NCBI RefSeq assembly: GCF_001632365.1
Contig: NW_024468617.1
Location: 1-31,895, forward strand
DNA from: Laetiporus sulphureus 93-53
Lineage: Eukaryota > Basidiomycota > Agaricomycetes > Polyporales > Laetiporaceae
DNA length: 31,895 bases
Direction: 5' to 3'
Within the stretch, counting starts at the first letter, position 1, and each line of letters begins with the position of its first letter. The notes below the pieces were generated by a model that did no database searches, was not told where the DNA came from, and saw only the letters and a program-made list of their open reading frames with translations. Shown here piece by piece: positions 1 to 11,340 of this stretch. A program made the translations under genes and the position numbers.

Positions 1-1338
1 TGAAAATGTTTCTATAATTTCTCTGAATAGGTTCATCATCTGATGATAATCTTTTTATTAAAAGGCTCTAAAAAGATCTTAAATGTTATTTTTAACAATT
101 GCTGATAAATATAAAAAGCAGATTAAAGAAAATAATTTAAATATCATATATATTATATTTAGAATCTTCTTTGACCTTTACACTTTGAAACCTAGGGAAT
201 AAGTTTTAAATGATTATTTTGAGCCTTGAGTAAAAATGCTCTAAGAAGACTTGAACTCTTTTTTGGAGACTATTATAGTCATTTGACATAAGATATTAGT
301 TCTTTCATGCAGTGATATAAATCAAGCAGATGTGCTAGCTAGGGGTGTCATACACACCATTTTATTATTTTCTCAGTAATTCAATCATCTCTCAGTATTC
401 GCCATCTTAGGAGCATGCCACTCGACTCTAAACACACTTGCTGATGTCACATTCTCATGGTGATCTTCCTTTTCAATCACCTGTGACCTCATTGCTTATG
501 TTAGCCATTATCAGTGTCAGAAATAGTCCATGAAAAGATTTGAAGGAAATGCAGGAGTGTATTCTGTCCATCCTAATAGCTAGATTGATGAGAATGCAGA
601 GATGCATTTTGTTCATCTTATAGCTAGGGGTAGGAGATCACTGATGCATGTTCGTGGTCGACTCATGTGATTTATCTTCTTTTTTCAGAATAACTGCCTG
701 GACCTGGACATGTAATATGCCCTGGCAAATAGTTGATGCATGGGTCACCCTAACTGGTGATTCAGAAATGACCCTTTTAGGCCAGGTAGGCCATGATATG
801 ATCTGAAGATCCCATGGTAGCCTTGTGCTATTCTGCTTCTTTGGTGATGTGGTGTGTGCTTCTTTGATGGACTATGAAATCAAAAATCCTTAACGGTCTA
901 TCTTATTATACTCCGTTCTCACAAAATGTGCATTAAAAACAATAGATACACCACAAGTGGTAAGACCCTTTCTCACATTTATGAGAAATTTATGCCTTAT
1001 TTGTTCTGCTCTCACTTTGAGGCAGTTCAAGTGTCATGGGACATTCCCAGCTAATTCTCCCTTTCTAACATTAGATTTGAGAAATAGACACATCTCCTTA
1101 TATGGAGTATAATGAACTTTAAATAGAGGTTAAACTAAATTCTTGTAAATTCATACCTTTCCAGTTTGGTATCTTGTACAAATAACTGACAACAGGTCTG
1201 ATGAGCTTATAAGCAAAAGCAGTCCATGACTTAAGACACCCTTAAGTGCTGCTTATCTGTTTTCTCACACGACACTGAGTCCACATTCGACGTCACTTTG
1301 CTCTATCAGCTGTGTCCCTTCTCCTAACCTAACCTCCT
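1..1338. other. AT-rich gene-free left flank
   Basis: I find no open frame or RNA gene here. The sequence is AT-rich with many poly-A and poly-T tracts. A diverged direct duplication lies at about 547-584 and 592-628; both copies contain an aatgcag...gat/gtattttgt-like core and end in tagctag. The last 40 bases are CT-rich and contain cctaacctaacc, and probably form the 5' leader of the gene that starts at 1339. No TATA box is convincing enough to place. Confidence 0.5.
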
Positions 1339-2336
1339 ATGCCGACACCTGCCTCACCCCCCTCATCCCTTCTCTCTCTGAGGGTAGTGAATTTTTCTAC
1401 CTACGACATTCAAGGATGGGCGGCATATCACAGCGGATCACTTCGGCATGATGCAGTCCCAGCTCAAGGCTTTGGCCTTGATAGACCACCTTTTGGGGTG
1501 AGAGACCACCCCTTTGGAGCACCCAGCTTCAACCTCTCAGGGTTAAGCCTTTATGAACCACGTCCCTCTGTGGCTGGTTTAGAGCGCTCTATAAACCGTT
1601 GCACATCTATTGGAGAGCTCAGAGCTTGTGGCCCTTTAGCTGCAAAAGAGGCAGTGCATCAACTTGTCGATCACGTGGTCAACTGCAAGCATGCCCATTA
1701 TGGGTCCCTTCAGTTTCTTAACTGGACAAAGCAGTGGAACCACCTCAGCACTGACTCATCTGAGGAGACATCCATAAGGGTACCTCGCTTCGAGTACTTT
1801 GGTACTCATCACGTTCGCATCTGCAATGTGGTGATTGAGATGCTGCAATCCCACCTACTCCACTTTGATACAGCTATCCCTAGCCTATATCAAAAGGTGG
1901 CCTCACTCGAAGGTGAACTCACTTGGTCACACCTGGATGCCCTGGTTCAGGACCTCATCACCAACCATGTATTAGTCAAGGCACTCGGACAAGCTGCTGC
2001 AGGAACACTTGGAATCAATGAGAGAGAGCGTATGGGCATCAATCGGGGTATTAATTACTCTGCAATGCACCTTCTCTCACTTTGGCCAAACTACTGCCTC
2101 AAAGCTATGCAGCTTTGTGACCAAGAATTCCTTGCAGAATCTGGTAAGTCATTTCATGCCTATAGCTTCACATGGCACTAACTAACTTCTTATTAGCCTC
2201 ATTCTACCAACGCATAGCTGAGTTGAGTTTGCCAGAAGTGGCACCCTGGACTCAGGATCAACCCATGGACCACCTTGTATGCTCAAGGGATGTCTTGTTG
2301 GAATCAGCCCATTCAGTAAGTGCTTATAACCCATGA
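1339..2336 (+). CDS. Spliced orphan gene, hypothetical protein of about 314 aa
   Basis: I do not recognise the family. Exon 1 is 1339-2143. The intron 2144-2196 is 53 nt, with GTAAGT donor, a ctaactaac branch region and TTAG acceptor. Exon 2 runs from 2197 to the stop at 2334-2336; the unspliced frame would stop at 2181. A second GTAAGT at 2316 could start another intron, but the obvious acceptor leads at once to a stop, so I keep two exons. The product looks soluble: no signal peptide or membrane helix, many His, Leu and Trp, and a helical C-terminal half rich in leucine. The ATG follows a CT-rich leader, typical of fungal genes. Unlike genes further right, it has no internal stop or frameshift. 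It stands alone in AT-rich DNA, so it could be a lineage-specific or element-associated gene. Confidence 0.55.
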
Positions 2337-3348
2337 CTGGTTAACTTTAAAGTCGCTGACTTATTTGATAGACTTAGGCTTCTGACCTGTATGGTATCAC
2401 ATGATAGTTTACAATGTAGCTACATGGAAAAAAAATAGACTTGCGCAGACCTTCATGTACTTATAAGGTGGTCATATCAAATCCCAAGTCTGTGACATGC
2501 GAGAGCATTCTTTTGAATTCTTCTAAGTAGAATGATGTAAGATAGACCACTGGTTGGAATACCTTATAAATTATGTGATAACTCATGCATAATACACTAG
2601 GTTGTGTGCAATCCTAAGTGAATTGAACCTGTATTATGGTTCTTTGGCTCTTGCTTATGGTCTTGCGATGACAGGTCAGGTGGCATGGAGGTCCTTAAAT
2701 ATTGCTTAATCAGCTGTACTAATAGATAGTCTGTTTTGACTAATACATGAACCAATATAAATTATTATATGTTATTGAAGTAACACGACAGTGTAAAATA
2801 TTTAAGTGTGTCAATGACAGCCAAAGCATTATGTGCAACTCCTTCAACTAATACAAAACCTTTGAGTTAGTTGTTTGAGCTTTCCTTAATCTCTGAGACT
2901 GACACACTTGAACTGTTCACTCACTACATGGTGCAGCCTGGATTGTTGATATTTTAGTTCCACCACAACAAGCATGGGGCAGATAGAATTAGCCAATCTC
3001 AGGGTTAATATATGGTAGTTGAAGATTTATCCTTGAATATACCTAAATAGCCACCAGGAAAGTAACACATGCACCACACTATACTTTGAGTCGACCTATA
3101 TCCCTTACCTCCACATTCTGAGTAATTGAAGTTGATTGAGACAATGTTGACGAGTCTAAGTTGACTACTGATCAGCTTGCATGAATTCGTGACTAATAAA
3201 GTCACATGATGATCATTGAGCACTGCCCATCTGAGATTAAGCCTGGTCCCTACCAGACATGGCATATTACCTTGCATTATATCAAAGGCAGCTGGTTTAC
3301 TAGTGTCAGCCCACTAGGTGCCTTTTACTACATTTAAGCATGATCATC
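2337..3348. other. AT-rich gene-free stretch
   Basis: No coding exon is supported. The 90-codon minus-strand frame at 3005-3277 has no recognisable domain and lies just beyond the point where TRM1 similarity stops. The missing TRM1 C-terminus may have been replaced or eroded here. Confidence 0.45.
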
Positions 3349-5518
3349 TTAACTGTAACAAAACACATCGTGGACGTCCGCGCGCGTGGCAGTGGTCTTC
3401 AGTGAGCCAGCACTGATGTGCGATCTGGAGATCTGGTGTCCCGCATGAAGCAGTGCCAAGCTGAGAATCATCACGAAAATTAGACCCGCAGCACTTGATA
3501 AGATGCAGCATAAAAATAGTACTTACGCTACCTCATCCAGCGCTGGGCATATGCAGTGGAAGGTGCCAGCTATTTTCGCAGGCATGAAGTAGAATGGCGT
3601 ATTCAGTTCCTGAAGGAAATTAGAGCAAGTCTTGCTGAAATTGCATGGTACCCACCTCCTTTGCGACAGTCAGCATACCTTTCATGCGTGCCGAAGTGCC
3701 ATACTTATCATTGCTAGCTTCGATGTGTTCCAATACTTTCGAGATAAAAGCAGGGTCATGAATTGACCCCGACCACATCGGTCCAGTGACCTGGGAAAGG
3801 ATGAGGAACGAGCGAGAATCTGGAGCAACGAGATGCATACGTGCAGCATTCAATTGCACTCTGGACATTGCTAGGCACTGTCAGTCCAGCATGTGCCTTG
3901 AAGTGGTAGTTGATGTTTCCGCTCAGTTCATGTACGTTCTGGTCATCCGTCTAAAAGGTTGCTCATAGAACGACTGGCAGCCGCTGCATATGTAGTAAAT
4001 GGATGTCTTGCTGTCAGAGGCAGTTACCTTTGAGCACCGCATGCTGATGAAGCAAAAACTCACCTGAAAGCCTTTGTGACCTCATTCGCTGATGTATATA
4101 TGCGGACAAACAGATGGACATAGAAGTCAATTGAGAGGGACAGGAGTGGCTGGATGTATCGACCGTACCTGGCAATGGATGTTAATATTGTGTGCAGTAC
4201 GAGGCGAAGGGCCTATAGTTGGTTATCAGATGCCAGTCATAAAATTGCCTGAAAGTCATGTACCGCTTCGTGGCAATATTCCACCTTTACAGGCACACCT
4301 CCATAATTGAAGAAGCTGCGAGGGATCTTGATACACCAGAGGATGAAGAGGCGCAGAGGAGTGCGCACCATTTTTCAAGATAGTTCAATGTTGCTAGCAC
4401 TGAAAGGTTCATACATGTCACGCACACGAGACCTAGATCACGAGCGAGTCAGCACAATGCGAGGATGTGAATGAATGAGCAGCTGACCTCCATCATTCAT
4501 GCATTGTACTACAGCGTCGATGAACGGTGCAGCTGCCCCATACGGATCCAGGTCTACAACATCGACACACGCTCGTTCTGTCCGGTAATCGTACATCAAT
4601 GCACTTGGATGATGCTCAGTTCCTTTGTGCCGCCGATTGTTCGAGAGGACCTATCAAGCGTCCCCTTCATTCACTCTAACTTTTGGTGGCACCGGCTTGC
4701 TGCCCTGACGTTTTGGAGTCTCTGACGAGCCTGCTTCAATTGTTTCGGTGTTATCTGCGAGTCCGTTGATCTCAACATTCCTTCACATTGCTTCAACAGT
4801 GGCAGGGGAATAATCATTCGTGATTCGCGATTCACGATGACATATCTGCAAACGCAAATGTAAATCCAATGAATGACATGCACATGCACATATATGCGTA
4901 CCTGGCCAAAGGAACTTCCTTCGCGTAATGAATTGAATGCAGACCTGTCGCAGAGAGAGCCTCCAGAATCACGCTCCTGCATGGGTGCTACAGTGCGAGA
5001 CCAATTCATATCTACGAGTGTAAATGACATGCATAGGACATTTCACACCTCTTTCTGCTTTTGTGAGCTTGTTTCAACGACTGATTGGAAGATGCAGTCT
5101 CTTTCGCCTCAGACGATCCTTTGCTAGCCTGGTCAGAGGCCATTTCAGCATCCACAGTCCCCTCTGTAGCAATAACGGAAGCCATCGTCTCATTCCCGAC
5201 TGCTTGAACATGTTATACAAGCTACTTCACCCTTCTTGGACACTCACTCTTCACCTGCTTGGGCTTTGGTCCGCACCCATTCTCCTTCTTCTTAGCTTGC
5301 CTTTCCTGAGACTGCTGCCACTTTGCCTGCTTCTCCTCATTCAGCAGCTCACTCCAGGTACGGATGCATGCCATGCTCAGGTCATGGTTGAACTCCTCGA
5401 CGGGTTTCAGGAATGCTTGGTTGTCTGGCGGCAAGAGGATGTAGTAGGCATTTTCTGTATGCAGGGTGTATCCCTCGGAGATCGTGATCGGTGGAGGCTC
5501 TGCAGTCTCTGAGGCCAT
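3349..5518 (-). pseudogene. TRM1: TRM1 tRNA (guanine26-N2) dimethyltransferase, decayed copy
   Basis: The family methylates G26 of cytosolic and mitochondrial tRNAs using S-adenosylmethionine. The start is the ATG at 5518-5516 (MASETAEPPP). Recognisable pieces in order are the N-terminal FNHDLSMACIRTWSE, motif ILEALSATGL near 4950, the catalytic [10 protein letters not shown] near 4540, CVTC plus EKC/NYGG near 4320-4430, EYCHEA, then [19 protein letters not shown] near 4150, a zinc-type CPEC near 3860, GPMWSGSIHDPAFI near 3760, and HAGHQISRSH near 3420. Many short introns can still be placed. Damage includes TGA for Arg at 4785-4783 and at 3852-3850, a 1-nt deletion near 3865, another frame change near 3905, an 11-14 nt insertion near 4820, a mutated splice donor at 4654 and CGT-to-CAT changes in the GLRSIRYA motif. 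The conserved C-terminal end is missing after 3349. Confidence 0.88.
4811..4836. repeat. Short hairpin-forming insertion inside TRM1
   Basis: The arms tcgtga and tcacga flank a ttcgcgat loop. The hairpin falls where the TRM1 family has an uninterrupted VVANDYSP-like motif. Coding sequence resumes directly after it with NDYSP in another frame, so 11-14 nt have been gained here. Confidence 0.5.
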
Positions 5519-5936
5519 TGCTTTGATATAGTGATATCGTAGACGATGAACTGTCCTCTGGCGCAGAGCCCGTATGAGACTTAGTATGGACAGCAATGTG
5601 AAACAAGCTCAGCACCCAGTAGTATGCAGTGCGCTTCGACTAGACAAGACACAGCATTTTTGAAGTGAGAGACGTGTCCTGACCTGACGCGATCGACTTG
5701 ACCGCGTGCACTTAGCTGGCTACATCCAGATGCTATACAATGTCCTGCACCTACATTGTTGAGACTCGGCAGAAAGCACCTATTACAGCTGCCTACGAGT
5801 AACGGTATCTGAGTGATGGTAAAGGTATAGTACAATATTAATGTTCTGCGAACGGAAAGCTCATCTGAGACATGCTTCGTGACAGAGCTTGTTAGGCTGT
5901 GAAAGGTCACCAAAAGAAACATGAATCAACAAAACA
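5519..5936. other. Intergenic gap between the FRE relic and TRM1
   Basis: This 418-base spacer would hold the FRE 3' end and the TRM1 promoter, both genes being read on the minus strand. The TRM1 frame is open for 26 codons upstream of the chosen ATG, but the family N-terminus fits the internal methionine at 5518. I can define no regulatory motif. Confidence 0.4.
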
Positions 5937-8900
5937 TCAGTATTCGAAATCCTCAGACACCAGCGTGATGGAGCCACTTAGGTCTCCCCATCATATTCAT
6001 TCGAGGTTGATCTGCGACGTGATGGCCTTGCGCACGACGGCGTTCAGTGACAATGGGCCGCAACCTAATGATTTTCGGATGAGTGTCTGCTGTGCCAAGA
6101 TCCAGAAAATGATACTGCTTACATTCAACTATGATATGCTTCTGGATGAGCTGTACCTCTTCTGCGACAACTTTATACAATCGCAGCTTCCTGGGATGGG
6201 CATGTTCCATGATGACACCCACATCCTGCAGCTCCTGCTCGTCAAGCTCTAGCCGCAGATGTTCCCCGCTCTTCCCGATGTCTACCTCAGACATGAGCAC
6301 CATGAGACTCCCAGCCTCGGACCATCCACTCACCTGTGAACCTGGCGAGAATGGCTGCGACGCCACGCTCGTGGGTGATGAAGGGGACATACTTACTCTT
6401 ACCTTGCCCTTCGGCGATTGCGGGGAGTCGGGGAGAAGGAACATTGATGTGGATGTCACGGATTCAGGCACAAGCATAGAGTGTGGTGAGGTGGGTAATA
6501 GAGGTGTCGCATGTCACGTTGGCAAGTAGAAAAGTCAGGGGACTTGAGAGGTAGCACGTTAGATGGTCCGTCTTCAGAATTCTCTAGAATCGACCACATG
6601 AGATCAACATTCTCCCTCTGAGTGACCAGTCACACTGACGATAAATTGAACACATGGTCCAGACCATTATCCTTCTCATCATCCCCATCCTGATGTCGCT
6701 TGCACTTCCCAGACAACAGCGCAGCCTGTGAAGCAGCCCTGCACAACCTCCCCTCTCTCTTCACTGAGTTTCCGAATTGCCTCTCACCAGGCATCACTGT
6801 ATCATCATCACCCTCAAAATTAGTCAGGTCCAAAACATGCTCCTCATGCCCTAAATCACCTTTCCACTCGACATAGTCGCCCTGGTGATAATGCGGATCA
6901 AAAATGTCATCCACCTCCCCATCAGCAGAGGATATGGGCCCTGAATGAGCACTTTTCTCTTCCGTCTTCACATGATCCTGCCACACAAAGAGTGGTTTGG
7001 AGGAAAGAGAGTGTCTGTTGAAGGTGTGTGCAGCATCATTGCTAAAGAAGATTCTTGGATCATTTTGGCATTCATCACAAATACGTTCACCTGCAGCTCT
7101 GAGCTTGAGATCATCGACATACATCAGTGCAAGATCATGGCACACCACTGTATATGGCCTAAGAAGACAATGAGCCTTGGAGACCCGTAGAATCTGGCAG
7201 TACCACTCACTGAACTCATGTACCAGTCAAACAAGGTGAACATGTCTGATGTTGAAACTGGGCTTCCCCCATTCACCTCGCTTCCCACCAAGGGATGAGC
7301 CATCTCTGCCAGTGAGACATAGGCACACATACTGCAGCATGGACAGGCCAAAGCCAATGCCTAAGCCACCAGCAATAATAAGCACAGTCAAGTACGCTCC
7401 CCACCGGGCATGCACCGCCGAGCCAAACAACCCATCCACATACGTGCACATCACAATGCCTCGAGCGGGGAGCTCTCAACCCACAGACAGGTGCTCGGTG
7501 GTGCCTCCCACTGACAATGGTGCACACAACAGTGTCCCACAAGCGCTTTGTCCACCCATTCTTTGCACGGATCAGGAAGATGAGCTCCCGGCCCTCATCC
7601 ATTGGCGCTTCTTGACCGCATACGGTGGCCACGGTGAATGGATGCATGGTGAGCTGTGATATAGTGAGAATCCTCAGGAGGAAATGCTGTCCACGCACCC
7701 AGGGCATGTAGCCCGGCGTAATGAGGCACAGTCGTATCGTTCGTCCAGGAAGGAGCTCCGCATGTGCAAAGCCCAGTGGTGGAATGTAGCTGCCAGAGGC
7801 GCCCAATGTGACCTTGCCTGGTATGCATGTGATATGAACATCCATGCTCAGTTTGGATGTTGTCGGTGAGCTAGGAGGAATGTAGAGCTTCTTCAGCACA
7901 TGAGGGGAGGACATTGGCTCCATCTCCCATGACTCCAGCAAAGCAGAAGCGTTCAACGCTGGCCCCTTCTGTGAGTTCTTCGGAGCCGGCGATGGAAGCA
8001 CTCTGTCAAGATAGTCATTGGTAGTCAGCCACCATATCGATCGCCATATGCGCTCTCTGATCCACAGCGTGAGGGCTGCCCAGCACCACCATCCCACGGA
8101 TGCATGGTGCAGGGTGAAGAAGATGAGTGTTAGCGGCACTAGCATGACGTATAGGAAGTAGAAAATTTTATAGTAAAGCCACCAGATGGGGCGGAGGGAG
8201 CGAACCACCAGGACTGTCATGAAGCCGAAAGCCTGTCGAGCTGGTCAGAGTTATCGATGAACCGCACCCAGGTCTGTATACCCACAATCCATCCATAAAT
8301 AAAGTTGATATAATCCCAGGCATAGGTATAGAGCACCTTCCCAGTGCTGCTTCTCTGCTCTATGGTGAGCTGTATGCTTCAGAAAATGACATGCAGCACG
8401 GAAAAAACCAGATGAGACGGCCGATCCACCTGTGCATCCCGGCGAGTTTGTCGAAATGCAGCTGGATGATGAAGGGCAGGGCTAGCACTGCGAATGGCAG
8501 TGCTTTCAGAGCCAAAAGCACGCACAGAGGAAAGAGGGTAAAGGCGATGAGACCCGTTCTGTTGCCCAATGTCCACCAGGCTTTGCCAATCGTGTAGTCA
8601 GGCATGTACTGGGTCAATGCAGAGACATTGACCGAACATCTCGTAAGTAGCATACTGGAGGTATTTCACATGTCAGCGGCTGTGGACTTCGGAGCAATGT
8701 AGTCTGGGCCAGCGAACACGAGTATGAGTGTCGCAATTACGATGGACATCAAGATGATAATCTGAGCATTTGGAGGGGAGAGATAACAGCTGCCAGTGAG
8801 GGTCTCCTCTCCACATGGTGACCTTGAGGGCATGCTTCTTCCTCTATGTCCTCTGGCGGATGACCCACTTACTCCAGAGAGCACCGAAATAGCCACCTCT

Positions 8901-9101
8901 GAGGCTGACCAGGTGAAAGGCAGCAAAGAGCACTAAGGTCACGGCAATGACTGCCCACAAAATATACGTGTAGACATAGCTCGGAGTGCTTTGCGCGTGT
9001 ATGTCCAGATAGGCAGTGATATAGTCGACATCATTCACGTAGTAAGGAGTGGTCAGATAAGCAGTTAGGACAGCCATCATCATTGAGTCCCGCGAGGCCA
9101 T
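5937..9101 (-). pseudogene. Ferric/cupric reductase transmembrane protein (FRE type), decayed copy
   Basis: The family reduces extracellular Fe(III)/Cu(II) at the plasma membrane, passing electrons from NADPH through FAD and haem. The start is probably the ATG at 9101. Visible in order are the first membrane helix and SRGG-like motif (8900-9000), PPNAQ plus a helix and GPDYIAP (8680-8780), the ferric-reductase core with PDYTIGKAWWTLGNR and HFDKLAGMHRW (8430-8620), LHV with a haem-type His (near 8395), YGWIV, helices at 8050-8220, the FAD motif HPFT (near 7640), the NADPH motif GGLGIGFG (near 7360), HIQWCA (near 7150), an acidic low-complexity insert, and the C-terminal VSEDFEY with stop at 5939-5937. 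Damage includes TGG-to-stop changes near 8850 and 8390, frameshifts near 8775, 8410 and 7460, and the cluster at 5988-5999 where R-I-R-R-G-D reads stop-I-stop-W-G-D. It lies downstream of ATX1 on the same strand. Confidence 0.88.
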
Positions 9102-9686
9102 GAAGGAGTGCAAGCTCTCTGTTGTGTCATATATCCAGTCAAAGTGAAGGTTGTGAAGAAAAGTCGGTGCTCCCACAAACTCTGCAATGCCAAGCGGAAT
9201 TCCACTGGCATGACAAGTCGAGACAGGATGCAAGATCAGCTCACATGTGCAGCGGAGGCGGGTGTCATTTTATGAAAGGAAAGAGTGGATCGGTGGATTA
9301 TATGGGATTGTGGTGCAGGAGAAGGGCAAGAGGGTGAGGAGAAGCCGAGGCTGTATACGAGGTCCTGCCAGGAACAACCATGCAGGTGCTCGTCTCCCTT
9401 CTGAGATCGGCAACCGTGATTCTCTTCTCTGCTCTGTCATCGACATTGTCAATTTGCTCAACCCCAGACTGGTTACGGCTTTCCTCACGTACGTTGCCAC
9501 ACATGCGGACATCTCATGGTCATCATATGCATATTTATATCCTACATACTCATCAGACACTGAGGCGTGATATCACCGCTAGCCACAGCCAGCACCTCAG
9601 CCACAAACCTGCTCATTCCACCGTCTGCCCGGAGCGCACCTGTGCCAGAAATAAGACACACAACCATGATCTCGCATCGCAGCAGG
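9102..9686. other. Spacer between ATX1 and the FRE relic
   Basis: No coding exon is supported; the frames here show no family motif. On the minus strand a TATAAATA string occurs at 9539-9532, about 430 bases upstream of the FRE start. That is too far for a normal TATA box unless there is an unseen 5' exon. The spacer should contain the ATX1 3' UTR and the old FRE promoter. Confidence 0.4.
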
Positions 9687-10069
9687 CTAGTCACCTCGTA
9701 CACACACCTCCTTATCCATCTTCTTGGTCTTCTCCAGCAACGTGTCATACGGGATCGACCCCTTCACGATGACCTCCTGCTTTTCCAAGCTTACATTGTA
9801 GGAGTCTACGCCTAGTGTCCGTGGAGGCCCGTTCAGCACCACGCTCTCACTACTTTAGGCCAGGGACATACCATCAGCTTGTGCCTTCTTCAATGCATGT
9901 TCAATGGCATCGGAGCAGCCACTGCAGGTCATCTGAACATCATGAGCTGTGCAGCCACAGCACGACAAATATAGAGGTGTACCTTGACATCGAACTTGTA
10001 GGTGTGGGTAGCCTACATGACATATCAGTTCTCTCCACACAAGCTGCACCGTGTGGATGCACCCACCAT
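9687..10069 (-). CDS. ATX1: ATX1-type cytosolic copper chaperone, intact
   Basis: This small HMA-domain protein carries Cu(I) to the CCC2-type P-ATPase that loads multicopper oxidases such as the FET3 ferroxidase. The exons, on the minus strand, give about 72 aa. ATG (10069-10067) is followed directly by an intron (gtgggt...tgtag). Next come ATHTYKFDVK, an intron ending ttcag, the metal site MTCSGCSDAIEHALKK, an intron starting gtatgt, and GVDSYNVSLEKQEVIVKG with SIPYDTLLEKTKK up to the TAG at 9689-9687. The M-x-C-x-x-C copper site and the C-terminal Lys-rich loop are present. The usual KTGKEV reads KMDKEV, two changes that could be transitions. There are no internal stops and all splice junctions keep frame, unlike the neighbours. 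The one-codon first exon is my inference. Length fits the family. Confidence 0.8.
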
Positions 10070-10218
10070 AGCGAACATCTGCTCTTGTCGATGGTATCAA
10101 AGTTCATCTAATATATCATGAATGAAATGACCCGCTGGTCTCATTCATCTCGACCTGCTCGTCGCCCTCAGTAGCTACAGCTTGCCATCCAGTGCCTGGT
10201 GTTGGTCTGCCATGTATT

Positions 10219-10238
10219 CATGTGAAACAGTTCACATG
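10219..10238. promoter_or_regulatory. Perfect inverted repeat upstream of ATX1
   Basis: catgtgaa and ttcacatg are separated by 4 bases, about 150 bp upstream of the ATX1 start. The symmetry suits a dimeric DNA-binding protein or a hairpin. I know of no copper-regulator site with this sequence, so the role is a guess. Confidence 0.25.
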
Positions 10239-10439
10239 CACTGCTAATGGATGTGCTTGCTCAACATCGGTGATCTCAAATACATTTGAGAGCTTACATA
10301 TGATGTCGGAAGGCGATGCGTTTCACCTCCTTTGAGTGAGCTAATACACCGGGATACCCACAAGGACGAAGCCTATCAATCCTATTAGGTTCAGCAAAAA
10401 TCACACAGAAGGTTGATGGAATTCCTCAGCTCACTGAGA

Positions 10440-11340
10440 ACCACCATCGCCTCGAGCGGCGGTCTGTCAGTGTACAAGGTCACAGTCCGTGAGAGCATCC
10501 TCGAACATCGTGACCACAGACTTAGTTCACCGACTGTGGATCGACACATTAGAATGCGAATGAGAGCACCTTCGAATATTCAACCTGGACATTTAGTTCG
10601 GCAGTGCAATACTCATTGAGGATAGTAGGATACATGTGAAAGCTGGAAAGGTTCTGTTTAGTGAACAAATGCATGTGAGAAGGATTTAGATTTAAGACCG
10701 CAGGTCTCTGCTATAATAGTGATTGCAATCATACTGCAGACATGACTCTGTCGCTCCTGGACACATATGTTTGTAGGCAATACTTGTAATACATCTTGAG
10801 GACCAAGACTCTTGGCAATGTAACAAAAAGAATCGACTGCCGCACGACGGATGCCCTTCTTGTGCACCTTCAGTAGATTCAGAAGCTCGAAGCAGATACG
10901 CATTCATGCTCACACTGGCGTGAACTCAGCGCTGCAGCTGGCTGGATTGAACGATGTTTGCATATTATCGGTGAATGATGGGAGACGGGCATACCAATGC
11001 GAACGATGAGGTTGATCGTGGTCTCCTGCACCTTCTCGTGTCTATTATGGAGAATCGGCGTCATACGGGCACTACGCACAATGATATCAGCACTAAGCAC
11101 TTGCATAGACAGAAGTGGGTGCCCACAGAGATCCTTCACAGGTGGATTCATTATGTCATACCAACAATGGGGTGGATGCACCAATCATGCCTACCTTGTC
11201 GAGATGAGTAAACGTGACATGTTGGATTGAAAAATCGGTGTAGCTGGCTTACCAATATTGGTCATGACCGGTAAAGTATGAAGGGCACTGGACAAACCTT
11301 CTGGGGACCCATCGGACAAGTAAATTACAATGTCTAGATT
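10440..11340 (-). pseudogene. Fragment of splicing factor SF3B1/HSH155 HEAT-repeat region, decayed
   Basis: SF3B1 is the HEAT-repeat scaffold of the U2 snRNP SF3b complex that holds the branch-site helix. Only about 250-300 residues of a roughly 1,200-1,300 residue protein are visible. In order, minus strand: YLSDGSPEGL (near 11310), NPPVKDL (near 11140), MTPILHNRHEKVQE (near 11050), [19 protein letters not shown] (near 10860), [27 protein letters not shown] (near 10700), LNEYCTAELNVQ (near 10590) and DALTDCDLVH (near 10480). Introns separate several of these pieces. Damage: CGA-to-TGA at 10469-10467, Arg-to-Cys changes in NEYR and TDRD, and lost frame between 10500 and 10580. I find neither the N-terminal region nor the C-terminal repeats. 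The real gene is single-copy and essential, so an intact copy must lie elsewhere. Confidence 0.83.

Noticed and set aside
1322..1336. cctaacctaacc resembles a telomere repeat
   Set aside because: Only two copies in a CT-rich leader; no array.
3005..3277. 90-codon minus-strand frame
   Set aside because: No domain, AT-rich context, beyond the end of TRM1 similarity.
6131..6529. Plus-strand frame of 132 codons
   Set aside because: Antisense to the C-terminal coding part of the FRE relic.
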